Of a DNA stretch of 64,000 nucleotides, positions 49,806-63,460 are shown in pieces (the first letter of the stretch is position 1; every line of letters starts with the position of its first letter). Origin of the DNA: Climacteris rufus (Eukaryota; Chordata; Aves; Passeriformes; Climacteridae); the NCBI GenBank assembly GCA_013398175.1, contig VZRZ01004219.1, positions 105,948 through 169,947 on the forward strand, in the 5' to 3' direction. Made by a program: the position numbers and the translations under genes. The notes below the pieces were generated by a model. The model was not told the origin of the DNA. It searched no databases and saw only the letters and a program-made list of their open reading frames with translations.

Positions 49806-52800
49806 AACTTACCAGAAGGCCTGTGCAGTCTGCCCAGCCCCTGCTCAGTTACAAACCCACACGCCTGTGGCGACTCCAGCTTCGAGGCTTTCCCTGCCCG
49901 CGCTGCTCGGCTGCATCGGGTGGGGATGCATCACCTCCTTGTCTAAGGGCCAGCACAACGATATGGGTGCTCTGTGCCAGATTTCTTTTACTGCCCTAAA
50001 ACTGAGCTAAGAGCATCTCTCCTGTCCCGTTTTAGTACCCTGAGCTGGGGGACAGGAGCTTGGATCCTTCCCGATCCCTGCAAGGTGAAGAGAAACTTGC
50101 TGCCGAGGGCAGCATCAGCAAGAGGTGCAAGAAGCCTGGAGAAAGATTACCCTACCTCCTCCTCCTCCTTTCAGCACACAGCCATGGCTGTATATAATTC
50201 CCTTGGCTCTGAGCCCAGCCGCAGGGAGTGAAAGCAAAGGCGGCTGCCATTAGCGCCAAGGGGAGACCGATGCCCAGCTCTTCCCTTTCTTTTCCTGCCG
50301 GCACCGAGAGCTGGGAAGCTGGGATGCATCCTCTTCCCTCGGCAGCACAGAACTGGCAGCAGCCATCTTTACTCAAATCCCCTGCCTACATAGTAAGGAA
50401 AAAAAAACAACTTTTGAAGTGTCACTTGATAACAATTTTGCGCACCCCTGTTCACGCAGTGTCTCTGGTAACCGCGCACATTCCCGCTCTTTGGCTGCTG
50501 GAGCAGCCGGTTTACACTGCCAACATAGAAAGTCTCAAGCAGGACACACTGCTGGTTAATTATGTGCTGCAGCTCCTTTGGTCCTGAACCACCCCGGTTC
50601 AGCCTGCTGCAGCCTGAGTCTGGCTTTCTCTTTGTGGCCTTGCATTTAAATAGCTGATAAAAATTCTTCAGGCCTGAAAAGATACATGACCTGTCTGGCA
50701 GCAAAGAAGGAAGAAAACCAACTCTTTCGAGCAAAGATGTCAAGGAGTTTACGGCAAATTTGTCAAATTATTTGGCAGATGACAAAATGTGACAAAACCA
50801 ACTTACCATTTTTAGGTTGTATTATCTCAGACAAGTATAAATAAAAAATAAATATTCTAATAAATGTCTTCATTTAATTAGTAGCTATTTTTTTACTATT
50901 TGTATAAGGAAAAACATTCTTATGAGGCTTTAAACTCCCAATATTAACAGCAATGTCTTCAGGTATTAAAAGAAAATACAACCACAGTTTTGCTAAAATT
51001 TTAAATATCCCCACCAGGAGCCTGCAGATGCAAGACACAATAACACCCACCCCAAATGAAACAAAAACTAAAAGAGGCAGAGCAAGCAAAATTCAAGGTC
51101 AAAATTAAATCTGACTTTTAGAAGCTCTTTCAGAGTTAACAACTTTAGATCCTGCTCCAGCATGGAGTTGCACTGGGGCCTGTCCCAGGCACTCTTGCTG
51201 CAGAGCTGCAGGAAAAGGCCCATGGGGAACCCCTGGTGTCTCCAGGTTGAGGTTCCACCATCCCAAGGCAGACACCAACCACATCATACCATTGTTCTAA
51301 ACATGTGAATCATGTGGGATGGAGGGGTTTATGTGATTAAAGCCTAAATTATTGCACTTGGACCTTATAAATTTCTCACAGACAGGATTTCACATCAGGA
51401 AAACTCACTGAATAATGGAGAGTTCAGGCTGTGACTAAGCAGAAGTGCATGTAAGCCTGATAACAATGACAAACCTTAAAAGTAACATGAGAACTCCCAA
51501 ATTTCTAATATGAAGTGCCTGTGAGAGCAAAAGAAAATACAACCTGTCTAATACAGGCTGTATTTTTACTTGCTGTGTTTTCTGTGTATCAAGCTTTAAG
51601 GTGTTTCCTCTCCCTGTTCTCTAGGACTCCTTCCCATAGAGTCCCAGCATACTGCACCCTCTGTTGTACTGGGACAGTGTTTTGAGCAAGGATCAGCACT
51701 AGTAAAAAAGCATCCAGGCAAAATAAATAGATTATGAGTATCTAGTAGTAAAATGTAGTATAGTCACATACTGATAACTCTAGGCTGTGATACAGTATGG
51801 GAACTATCATAATCTTGCTAGCAAAGAAAGAAAATAGTGGTTTTAATGGTGTCTTTAAGTATCATATCAACTGTTTAATTTTGCAGAGGTCAAGAGTAAA
51901 CTATAGTGAAACACACAACTGTGTTCCTCAGTCTTAACATTTGTTATATGATTTTGTACACCACTGAATACAAATACATTGTACCTGCTGTGGGATTCCT
52001 ACATGAAGGAAAGCAGATGACTCCAAATTACAGTAGCTTTTCCAGTGTCAATTTTCTGACAGAATAACTTACTATTAAACAAACAAAAAAAGTAGAAATT
52101 GTTCCCAATTAAGTGCTGAAAGATGGTTAAAAACAACTGTGGAACTATTTCTGGCCCTCATTTTGCCTCTTCTCTCTTTGATCCTAGCCTTGCTAAGGCT
52201 GACACATTCACTAAGCCTCAAACATGAGAGTATTTCAGTTCCATTAAATCTGCCCACCACACTTTTAACAACAGAAGTTTAAACTGAACTTGTTTTCAAA
52301 AGCTGGCAGAGCAAAGGCATGTATCACTTCACTCTGCCCCCACCAAGACACTTCTTTTCACACAAGCAGCATATTTTTATTTGTATGGTGTTTCAAAGCT
52401 TGAGCTGGAAGGCAGGCCTGGGACTCCCCGAAATAGATGGAAACACATCAGAGCTGCTCAGGGATAGGAGCTTTCATGAACTATCAGAAATGAGAAGCAC
52501 AAGTGTTCTTTAAATACATCTTTGACAAATTATCTTGACATGTTTTCTCCTGGAAGACACCTTTGAAAATCTTTTCCCTACAGAGCCTTAAGTTGAGGTG
52601 AGCGAATACAGCAGAGGTGCCCCTGCACTGCCAGTACATTTAATGAGATAATGACTCCCTCTTTTTTGTGTAAGGGTTATTGGCTTAGCATATTTGCAGC
52701 CCAGAAGAGAAAGCACTCGTTGCTCCCATTTATGCACAGCCCCAGCAAGAGCAGGGCGAGAGCCACTTGGGCTCTGCTCTGTGGAGAGGAGGAGGTGGGT

Positions 52801-53815
52801 CTGGTCACAGCCACCGAGGCTTCTGCTCCTGTGTCCTGCCAGAGGCTTAAGAGTTGCTGCAGTAACAGCACAACCTGTAATCACAGCCTCTTCTGGTCTT
52901 TTTGTGAGCCACTGTGTCCTGCTCAGTACCCAAGCAGGACTGATTCTCCTCAGTTATGCCATATCCTCTGATCCCTCTGATCTGGATGTGGCCTTAACAC
53001 TGGCATAATCACTATTTTTTCTGAAAGTATGCGACATAAGAATCCTCATGTCCTAGAGAGATAGTCAAGGCTTTGGCAATGACAATATTAGTTTGCACAA
53101 TCATTTATTTCACCACAACCACAGCAAATGCATGAAAATCCCTCTCACATGCCTTCAGCTCTAGACTGGCTCTCATACTCCAAATTTTAAAGCAATTCAC
53201 CAACAAGCATGATGCTTTACTTAGGGAGCCACACACAGACCAGCATTTCTTCCACATAAATTTGCTTATCACTGAAATAGAGCTATCCCTGGAATAAGAA
53301 TACAAGGTTTGCTAGGACCCAAACCACTGCCTGAGCTATGTACCAACTTGGATGGCACAGCTGCAACAGTCCAGTTCCTTATCTTTATTTGCAGTTGCTC
53401 TTGTAATTTTTTGCCCCAGTTTCTCAAGGCAAATTAAAAAAAAAAAATAGTAACTACGAGCAAAGGTATCTAAAAGCAGATAATGCAAATATAAAGGGAC
53501 TACCAAATTTTAGTGGATTTATAAGAGGACGTGCTAGAAAAATGAATCCTTAAGAGTGATGACAGACTTAATTTTACAGTTCCAATGACAGAGGAGGAAC
53601 TCCTCTCATGCATACGGAGTCTTAGCACCCCTCTGAGTTATTTACTCGTTGTTCTCAGAGGGAAGAGTTATTCATCTCTTCCTGCAGCATCTCTGCCAAG
53701 TGTCTAAATACCAAGCTGGCCAACAATACTGTCTAGCTGCTCATCTGATCTGTTAGGCCAAGAAAAAGTGATTGCAAACATCAGATTTAGCAGGTAAAAG
53801 CAGGAACTCAAAAGC

Positions 53816-54300
53816 TCAAGAGGTTGACTGAAGGTTATAGAACCTCCCATTTCCAGTTTGATAGCTCATGGTACTAAGTGGAGAGTTGCTGGGATGATAT
53901 TTTATATCTTTTCTTATTAGGGAAAGCATCACTGCCCTGACAGCTTCTTCTGTTGTCTGTCTCAGAGTAAGTGCTGAGACCTGCAAGATCCTCTGAGCTT
54001 TTCTCTGCAGAGCCGATCTTGCTGAACACGGCCTGAGACACGCCAGCACCTCACAAACTCTCTGTACATGCTCTCCATATTGCACCATTGCTGTGGACAG
54101 AAAATTTCTAGCCTCTACAGCTGTTAAATTCTTAACATCTGTGTAGTCTGCCTGCTTTGACCATCCCTTAGTGTCTGCAAAACTAATTTCTAAATGCTGT
54201 ATGAATGAAAGAAAAATGAGCCTTCTAATATTTTGACTAATGCAAGTGAAGACTGCATCTTGTAACACTTCAATGTTTTGGAGCAATTGGTCAAATGACC
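53816..54300 (-). CDS. Unassigned exon-like open frame, 161 codons plus stop (uncertain)
   Basis: A possible acceptor, tgtcctttag|GGTCA at 54300, opens a frame that runs to a TGA at 53816. The translation looks like real protein: amphipathic helical stretches such as LTAVEARNFLSTAMVQYGEH and RKAQRILQVSALTLRQTTEE, with sensible Leu/Ala/Glu/Arg composition. The helical pattern is vaguely like the vinculin/alpha-catenin family, but I cannot assign it. Just upstream (54390-54460) a second frame gives QQVLKEVFNSLRVRLQ, which could be a preceding exon across an intron of only about 90 bp. It may be the end of a nested gene on the RFX4 strand, a decayed gene copy or chance. Confidence 0.25.
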
Positions 54301-56255
54301 CTAAAGGACAAATCACTAATTTAAAACAGTCCCTCTTAAAGGCAAAAGAGATGACCCCTCTCTCTCAGGAGTAATGATTAGGAGACCTGCAGTCTGACCC
54401 TCAAACTATTAAACACCTCTTTCAGTACCTGCTGTATGCAGCATCTGGTCTGAGTAGAAGCAGGATTCATGTTCTTATCTCTCTCAAACCTTGCAGCACA
54501 GCACTCCCAGTTACAGGCACATCTGCTGCCTGAGAAGGGTAATGTCGCTGGAGTGCTGTGCAGGTTGGCTACAGCAGCACATCTAATACTTCTAAAGAAC
54601 CACACTGCTTGAAAGAAAGAAAACAAAAATAACTTTATCTACAAAGCCTCAGACTACTGTAAAGGAAGACCTGAACAAGATCTTGTGGCTTAGCCTCTGC
54701 ACAATGTTACGAACAACTGTGCCTGTAAAATGAAAGGGCTTGGCAGCCAATGGCTCCATCGAGGGCATTAAACTTCCCAAAACTTACCAATTAAAATCAA
54801 GCAGAACAAGCTATTTGGGACAGCCAATCACACACATGGGAGTTTTCTAAGATTTAGGTTTTCATAGGTGATCAAAATATCCCTCCTCTCCACTGTCAAA
54901 TGAAAGCTTTGTGAGGCCATACCAGGGTCATCATCCAACTGCTGCTCCCTCTGATTCCTTCAGCACAGACACTCCTTGTTGACAGACCAGCTCCTCTCAC
55001 AGCCTGGAGGAGGACCTGCCATACAGAGCCTGCTTTAGCTCCTTGCTGCCTCATTCAGTGCCACGGGTTGGCGAGGCACACACCCTTCAGCCAGTGCATG
55101 TGAGCTGTCAGGAACCTCTTCAAGCTCCACAGGAAATCATGCCAGTGTCCTCCTTGGTCCTGCATAGCCATCTTCTGTTCTTCCCAGAGACCTGCTCCTC
55201 AGGGATGACAGTGACACATGGCCTTGGTGCAGATGGCAGAGCTGCTACCCTGACAAGCTGCCAGATACCTTGGTGCTTTGTTTGCTAATCTAACTTTTTA
55301 TTTCATTTCCAGCAGGGGAAAATGTCAGGCACTTTTGTGGCAGTCCTTTCTTTTGTTCTCACTTCTTGGCATATGATTCTATTGGAACTATTTCAGGGTT
55401 AATGGACATTGGTCCAGGGCACTTAGTAGACATTGGCAGGAATGTTTTTGTTCTTTTTCTTTGACTCATGATTCTGGTAAAGCATTGTGAAGATTTGCCA
55501 TGATATCGTAAGAATGCAAAGAACAACTCTCTTGAGTGCAAGAGAGCTATTTTATTTATCCAGGTCTTTGCTCCTAGTACTGATTTTCAATTAAACTATT
55601 TGATAAAGTATATTAAAAATTGATATGCCATGTTTAAGCTGATAACAAAAGGCACCAGAGTCAATAATTTTTTAATTCCTTCAGAATCCTTAGGCAAGAA
55701 AGCTGGAATTTACTAAATGTTGCATTCTTCTTGTGCTGTGCACTGTACAGAAGTTCATCTAAATGTGATGCTTTCATTTAAGTAGTTTGTCAACAATATT
55801 CCTTGTTAAGGAGGTGCATCCTAAATGTAGATCAAGCACCCTCAGAAACCCTAGAATAGAAGATGCCTCTGCATACTGATTTTTGTGTTTAGGGCAGCCT
55901 TTAGTCTGGATAAGACAAGATTTGTGAAGTCCTGTCTGTTCCCTTCTCTGGAATCACAAAACATATTGCTATTGTATTTCCAACTCAATATGCATGTTAA
56001 TTAGGAGCAGCCCTCTCCCTCTACTGGTCACACACAGATGCTATCTATTGTTTTATTTTGAAAAGTTTCACCAGACCAGTAAATGGCCACTTGGTTTTTG
56101 CTTCATCAAGGCCATTCCTCATTTAGCAGCAAAGCAAATCTCTCTCAATCCAATTTCAGTGCAGTGACATTTCCTCACATTCCCCTAGGATCATTTAAGC
56201 TAGTGACACCAGAATCTGACCAGTTCAGCTCTCCCAGGGCTGAGCTTTAACTTAC

Positions 56256-56458
56256 ATGGCTCTGCAACGTGCAGCCAATCTTTTCATCAGTATGATCACC
56301 GCACACATCAAGTGCTTTCCAAGCACCAGCTCTGTACACAGCAAAGTGTGCCCTCATGTTTCCACAACAGGATGTGTTACAGCTCCTCAGTCCTTCCAGG
56401 TCTGCTGCATGAATCAATGTAAAGGTTATCATTGTCTCAAATTTAGCTGCAATGTTTC
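56256..56458 (-). other. Exon-like open frame with a consensus donor (speculative)
   Basis: The minus strand has a perfect donor, AGCCAT|gtaagt, at 56256. Upstream of it an open frame leads back to a possible acceptor (tttcctcgcaag) at 56458. The translation ends KALDVCGDHTDEKIGCTLQS. There is no recognised family, and a chance pairing of signals is quite possible. Confidence 0.15.
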
Positions 56459-57008
56459 CTTGCGAGGAAAAGCAACCATGCCTCTTGATCACTGTCAGAC
56501 CTATTTTTTCCCAGAAAAAATCTCAGAGTCTCTTGATGCCCTTTGTGCCTCAGATCCCATTAAATTCTTATGCTATAGAATTAACATGAAACACACGGGA
56601 CTTCATGGGGCCTTAAATTCTGGGTACATCCCACAACATCTCTCACACTCACACCCTGCAGCAGTCTGTGCTCCCTAGTTTTTGGGTTAAACATTCCCAG
56701 CTGCTGCCATGGTCCCTCAGTTCACCAGCGTGCATGAGAAGACATGGAGTCCTCAAATCCTTAATTCAGCTCTGCTTCACCAGTGCACAGGGCTGGAGTC
56801 CTTCAGCTGAGCAGGAGAGCTGTGGCTCAAGAAACAGAATTTGCATCAAGTACCCATGAAACACTTCCCTCTGCCTCAGGAGCTGATGAATGCAGCACAC
56901 GGGCCAACTTGGCACAGAGATGGTAGTACATCAGTAAGACAGGCCCACAAAGATGACAAAATGAAAAGATGTGAGATATGGGTGGGAGACACAAAAAACA
57001 TTGGTTGT

Positions 57009-57155
57009 GGGGCTCAGGGAGGTGAGAGAAGAGGGAGAGGGGTGGTTGTTGGAAAGGAGGTGAAAAAGAAAGGGAAAGGAAACAAAAGAATGAATGAGAA
57101 AGAAAAGGGCATGGTCAGAAAAAAAGGATAGGAGAAAAGAAAGCAACTATAGAGA
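57009..57155. repeat. Polypurine tract
   Basis: The plus strand is rich in GGGA, GAAA and AGAGG runs. The open frame across it is Lys/Glu/Arg rich from composition and not a gene. Confidence 0.7.
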
Positions 57156-60100
57156 TTTTTTTTTTTTTTAATCGGGAGAAAAGAGGTCAGCTCCTGAAGG
57201 AATGAGGCTACAGTAAATATTTCTCATTAGAAACAGCATCCAGTCCAGCAGACTGAAAGAACACAAGAAGCACAGACACATATGTGCAAAGAATACGTGA
57301 CTCAAGTGTCATGACATAATCATAGTAAGAAAGAGACAATCACTTGGCTGAAAAAGAGTGTGAACCTAAAGAAAGAGACACTATGTTTGCCCAAAGGGTG
57401 GCCCCTTTTCCTGCCCTTATGGATATCTAGTCCAAATCCAGCTGTTGCTCACTACTGTCAAAGGATGCAGCCGTCACATTATTCACAACCATTTTGTGGG
57501 TAAATATGGCACACCAGGCAGAAACAAATGAATGCTCTTTCTTCCAGCTCTCAGAAGGCACAATATCTGCCTACAAAACTAGCAGAGAGGACAATAGTAA
57601 ATCATCATAACATCCCCCTACAAAGATCGGTACCCATTAGAACTAATCTGTGTATACAGAATTAGCATTTCACGCTGTTAACTTTACAGTCTAAATATGG
57701 TTGACAAAAACTTTTTGCTTAGTCCTGATGTGCCTAGACATACAGATTTGTAAACCTTGTATGAATTTAGTCCCTTCCACACCGTGTCTTCCCTTTCTTT
57801 AGAATGTCCTATGAAAGTAGACCAGTGCTTTTAAAACTAGGAGCCTGGCTTCCCTGAGAAGACTCCAGTCTCCTCTGAACAATATGCAAAGCAAACTCAG
57901 GGAGGGAACATGAGAAAAAAGAGAAGTCTTCTTTCCTCCTTCTTTTTTTTTTTGCCCAAGACTCACCAAAACAAGAGTCTAGTATTGAATATTCAGTACT
58001 GAATACTAACTGCTCAATAGACGGTCTGTTTGCAGAGCTCAAAGTGGAAATGACCCAGCAAGGAGGAGAGGTGAACACGCTGCTCCATCCATGTGATTAA
58101 ACTGCTCTGTAAGCGCAGTCCTCCCCACTTCTCCCCACCCCGTTACAATGGAGGCCATTTGCTGCCCCTACCACAACTCATTTTAAAAAAATGTTTGCAT
58201 TAGAGGGGCCCCTGCGCCAGTATTGTCCCTGTGACTCTACATTTAGGAGAGGAATGTGAGTTCCAGCTTTGGAAAACCTGTGCTAGCCAGACAGTCCAAC
58301 CAGTGGGATGTGACTGCCACTGCTCAGCTCATTCTACCCTCCAGCTTAGAGAGAACCAGAGCACCCTTCTGGGTGCTCCCTGCTCTCAGCCTGCACAAAG
58401 CATGGAGTAAATCTCACCTGGCAGCTGCCTGGTTCTGCCATGGACCTTGGAGGTCTCTTAAGCTCTCCTCCTCTGAGTTAGGACATTATGGTGTCACCCA
58501 GCGAGCCCTCGGGAGGCCACCTGGGACACAGGCTGGCCCTCAAACACAACACACCGCTTAGCAAATGTGTCCTTTGCACTCTGCCTCTCATACAGCCAAA
58601 TTTTCCTTGAGAAGTAAGACACAGCTCATTCTACCCTCCACCCCAAGAGGCCCAAGAGAAGCAGCCTTTTACTTACACAAGGCACACGTTGCAGACCTGT
58701 CGTGCTGAGAATTCCTGGTGGCTCTTGCACCGTGTCTGTCCCCAGTGAGACCTCTGTCTCACACACAGCACCTTTCCTGCTGTCCCTGGGGCACCAGGTT
58801 TGGTAGCCAGCAAACTTCTGTCCTGCTGCTTAGCCTGGTCTGACAGACACCTGGAACTGCAGGCTTTGCTGAGGGTGGGTGAGTCCCTCCAGCCACCACA
58901 CGAGCCCGTGCACCCAGGAACACCCGTGACAGGAGCAGGCATCCTCCATCGCAGAGCAGCTCAGAGCTGCTGTGCCCTGACACACAGCACTGAGGGACCA
59001 GGACTATACTTCCACATTGTCTTGCACCATAATTTTTTTTTACAGTGTCTACCAGGCCACTGTCCCCTTAAGGACCAGCCAGGAATTTTTGTTTCCACAT
59101 GTTGCTGAACTTTTTTAAGAGCAGGAAGGATTTTACTCTCCTCTGAGCATCAGAGACAGCAACAGTCAGGAGCAGGGTACCTAGAAGCTAACGGCATTAA
59201 GTACTCATTTGCTTAATCAGGACATCCTGCTACATGCTCATGGTTAAACTAAATGTCAGGTGAGGGTGGGAACCACATACGTTAGGTTGCTAAGGATTTT
59301 TTTTCCCCTTTGAAAGATAGGATTTTGTCTATTTCCTACAACCATCCATGAATTTTAATCAGCAAACGGTCTGTTTCTGCAAGATCCTTGATTACCAGGA
59401 GAACATACAGCCTTTCCTGCTTGTCCTCTGACACACGGGAACTTTTGGTCTTTTGCAGCAGATTGCACCTTAGTTATAGGGTGCTGAAAAGTGGTTTTGG
59501 TTGTAAAAAGGATGTTCTGTGGGGTCTTTTCAATCAGGTGTGCATTGCTGTTGCCGTGGGGGAGCCAGCTCTGAAACACAGGTAGTTCCTCCCAGCAATG
59601 GATGATCACTTGTGATATCCCACTTATGAATTGGGTTCTCCCTCCATATTTCCCTTCCTCAACTGTAGCTGAGGTAATTAAAATACTTCTGAAATATTTT
59701 AGCAATTAAAAGGGTTCTAGAGGGGGAAAGAAATGAAAAAGTACATTAACCATTCTAACATTGCCTTTAGTGGTATCTGTACCTCTACTTCTCACTTTTT
59801 TCACTATTTTTGAATTTCCCTCACCACTGCGTTTCTGGTATTTTATTGCTTTACAAGAGCAGCACAAGCTAAATCTGAATTTGCAGACCTAGACAAGAAC
59901 AAAAAGTTCATGTCTGTTTTGTTGATCTGGAGATCTCACTTGCAAACTTAGATTTGTGTGCAAAACATTTTTCATATAATGAATTTTATCTGACTTAATA
60001 TGAGCATCTGTAAGTCTTGCCCCAAGTAGACAAACCAGTTGAAGGAAACAGGAGAGTCCGATAGTATAATTCTAAGGAGTGGAAGTTTAAAAAGAGAAGA

Positions 60101-60529
60101 AAGAGAAGGTGAACGACAAGTAGTTCTATTTCTAGAAACAGTATTCTTTAAAAAAAAAAAGGCAGTAATTTCTAACTCTTGAAACTTGTAGTCCTTTCTT
60201 TCAGGCAAATATATATATATTTTTTTTCTAGATACAATCTCACCAAGCAAATCAAAGCTTCTAGAGAAGATGATTTTGTGTTTCAAGTGTTTGAGTCCCT
60301 GCCACTGGGTTCACGAGCGTCCAAAGTTCCTGCATGAAATTTTTCAGAGCGATGATCACAGCATCAGAATACAGCAAGCCTAGAAAACTGATGAAATGTC
60401 AGTGTATGTCCCCAGCCTACTACTCTGAATGCCTCTAATTCCTAGGGCTGTTAGTTTCAGGAAATCACTCATTCAGAGGTTGTTACAGCTATCTAAAATA
60501 TATTTGCCATTATGGTAATATTTAGTATC

Positions 60530-60680
60530 CTGCACTAAATGCTCGGGATAAGCTGCTAATTAATTGTGAACACATCATTCATAGCTGTGAATCAACTCCT
60601 TGGTTCCTGTAACAACTTACATCTCAGAGAAATTAAGTTCAATTACCGATAAAAGAAAACAAAGTGCTTAACTGAAGCTG
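60530..60680. other. Candidate conserved non-coding element
   Basis: A short stretch is dense in homeodomain-like cores (TAATTAATTG, ATTAAG, CAATTA), without repeats or reading frame. It resembles developmental enhancers often found around genes such as RFX4. It is a guess from composition only. Confidence 0.2.
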
Positions 60681-62802
60681 AAGTGAAGGAAAAAAGACAG
60701 CACTGAGCCCTGCATTTCTCATTTCAGTCTTGAGGCAAATTAAGCTGCAAATGAGCTTTCTCTTACTGGGTGCAGTGAGAGCCAAGGCTCTATTTAACCC
60801 TATCCGTTTTTGCTGATTTCATATTTATCAGAAAGGGAAGAACGGTCGAAAGTATTTAACCCACCATGTATTTATATGCAGAGAATGAAACCACAGCTCT
60901 TGCAACGAGCAAGAAAGACTCTAATGCCAACTTTACGCACCTTTTCTACCTCTGGCTGGTATTTTATATCTCATAAACTACTTCTGCTGCAAAGCTCCTG
61001 GGAGAAAATAGAAATAAACGAAGAGAGGCCAGTGCTGCTACTTAGGCATGTAAAATAGCTACAATTAAGCTAGTACACATTCCCAGCTGCGGGGAGGGAT
61101 CATTGCATGCTAACCCTGGGCACCTGCCCTGTCCCAGGAACACACACGGACTTCAACAGGTGTTTATCTCGTGGAGCTATTGCAGGATCAGGACCCATCT
61201 CTAACAGCAAATTGTATGAGTTTTAAAAGCTCACAGAAACGCCCTGGCACATCTATACAATTCTATAGGATCTAAAGGACGTGTGTAAACATGTCTGTAG
61301 TACGGATATCTTAAAAAACCCACACAGGCCTCCACTGGCTTAGCCATCACCACATACTCTTCCTTCCTACACCTGTTGTCTGTAGGATGGCTCAGCCATC
61401 CAACAGCCCTTATGCTCTCCATCTTCCAACCAGGATGTTAGCAATCAAATCCCCTCGGCTGCCGGAGGCTGCGCTCCAGCAGGGTCGGATCCGACCGGGC
61501 ATTCATTTTCACACACAATGAAACAAATAGAAAATCCAGCACAGATGCAGGGAATAAGTGGGTGAACTTAGAAAATTCACAAACCTCAGTGCTCACAGAA
61601 TTGTGAGCTAATTATTTGGACTCCAATGTCACATCAAGCATCCCCAAAGGACCTTATATTTGTATTAGTTACATGACAGCCCACCACTGCTCTCAAGGCA
61701 TTGTTATGAACCATCAAGCCCCAGCTGTATTTAAGGCCACCTCTTCAAAACTGTTGATCTGAAGAGGCACTAACATTTCATCACCACACGGATTTCAGTG
61801 ATCCCATGATTTGATCTTCAGTTTGCTACACTGAAATCCTATGTATGCAAATAGTACCCCAGAGGATGCATTTCTTTATGACTGTCCTAACTTGCAAACC
61901 AGTTGCAAATTAAGCTAATGAAATGTAAAAGTGTTTAGCTTTGGAGACACTGCAGATTTTATTGCTACGCTGACCTTCTTCCTTGCCTGCACACTCACTG
62001 CGTCACCGGCTGAAAACCAGCCTTATTTTCTAAAGACAAGCAAGCCAACAACCCTGAAGGAAGCAGGATACTGTTCTGATGACTTTCTGTAGGACAGCTC
62101 TAGCAGCATCACAAGGGTCTTAGCCCAAAATGGTCCCTTCCAATTTTGCCATCTTTTGCTCAATATACGTTTACTGTAGTAAAGGTGCGCCTGCAATAGA
62201 CCAACTGAGGTTTCTTTACAGTCTCAGACCCAAAAGTTTTATTTGTCTGAATCTACAGTTCCTTTTGTAATAAGGGTTTCACTCATACAAAATCCTGAGA
62301 ACTGTAAACTGCAAACTGCAACAAAAATAAATGAAACCGTTTCCTACAGTTCTCTGGATATTCTTATACAAGAACTTGTTTTAGTTCTTTTTTCTTTCCA
62401 TCCTTTTAAAGATCCTTACTCTACTGCAGGTAAATAACAGATTGCAGGGCAAGGAAAAGTATCACAAATGCCCCTCCCTAAGAATTTTAGAATTAATTAA
62501 TTAGCAGATAAATAAATCATAAAATCGTTCTTTTCTCTGAGTCAGACTTAGAAGATAAACTTCTTAATTCAAGGCAATTTTGACCAAATTGCAGACCTCT
62601 AAAAAGTCCCTACAGATTTTACTAAGTTATTAAAAGCCCCTCAGGAATGAAGACCTGATCCAGTAACAGGACTCATGTTTAGATCCCTGTTCTGCTGCTG
62701 CTGAAGGCAGAGGGAGCTGCCAGGGATCAGGCCCTGCAGCGCAAACATTGCCCACAAGAACTCCACAGCTTGCAGGAAAGAAAACATTTTTTATTGGTTT
62801 GG

Positions 62803-62817
62803 TTTTTTTTTTTTTTT
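62803..62817. repeat. T15 homopolymer
   Basis: Fifteen T residues on the plus strand. No retroposon was identified beside it. Confidence 0.7.
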
Positions 62818-62990
62818 GGTCCTGCTCCATTTATTTAATTTGTGAAATCTTATAAAAGACAAAATTACATAGGGCAAATACTCAGGTTCAACTATATAAA
62901 GGACCAGTGGTACTTCTTTTGCATCTCCATATCATATTAAACTTAGGATTGAAAAGAATCATTGGATCATCTTAACTGCTCAGCAGGTAA

Positions 62991-63026
62991 AATTCTTTAT
63001 AAACACAAATTCTTTATAAACACAAA
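62991..63026. repeat. 17-bp tandem duplication
   Basis: AATTCTTTATAAACACA occurs twice in tandem with period 17. Confidence 0.75.
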
Positions 63027-63289
63027 TTTACAACAGTAAAATCTTCTTTTTTTACTTATTAGAATAAAAAGAAATCATTCTTTTGCTTGAGTACAAAAAG
63101 TACATCAGGAAAGTAAGGGGTGGGAAGTGAATAGCAAGTTTCCTGCTTACTGTGTTGAATAAGCAAAGCAAACAATTTTCAGAAGCAAAATCAACCATTC
63201 ATTCGGATTAAACAAACCAGGACCACACGCCCAGCATCATCCATATGTCTTGAAATGTCTCAGCTCCAATCCCCACTAGCGTTCAAGTA

Positions 63290-63460
63290 TTTATTATCAA
63301 TATTAGTAATTTCATTAATTGAACCAGGATGTGAAAGCCATTAATTCTCTTCAATCAGTGCTTAATGTGCTAGATCCTGTTGAAATGGGAAGCTTGCAGC
63401 AAAGGTCGCCCACCACTGCCGCAACACCTGTCTATGTTGATAAGAAGATAGACTGAAATC
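63290..63460. other. Candidate conserved non-coding element near the CpG island
   Basis: This stretch has several TTAAT/ATTAA cores (ATTAATTGAACC, CATTAATTCTC, CTTAATGTG), a CACCTG E-box and two GATA cores (TTGATAAGAAGATAG), and no repeats. The CpG island starts about 250 bp further right. It looks like promoter-proximal regulatory DNA, on motif density only. Confidence 0.25.

Noticed and set aside
56841..57131. Lys/Arg/Glu-rich plus-strand frame
   Set aside because: It is a by-product of the polypurine tract.
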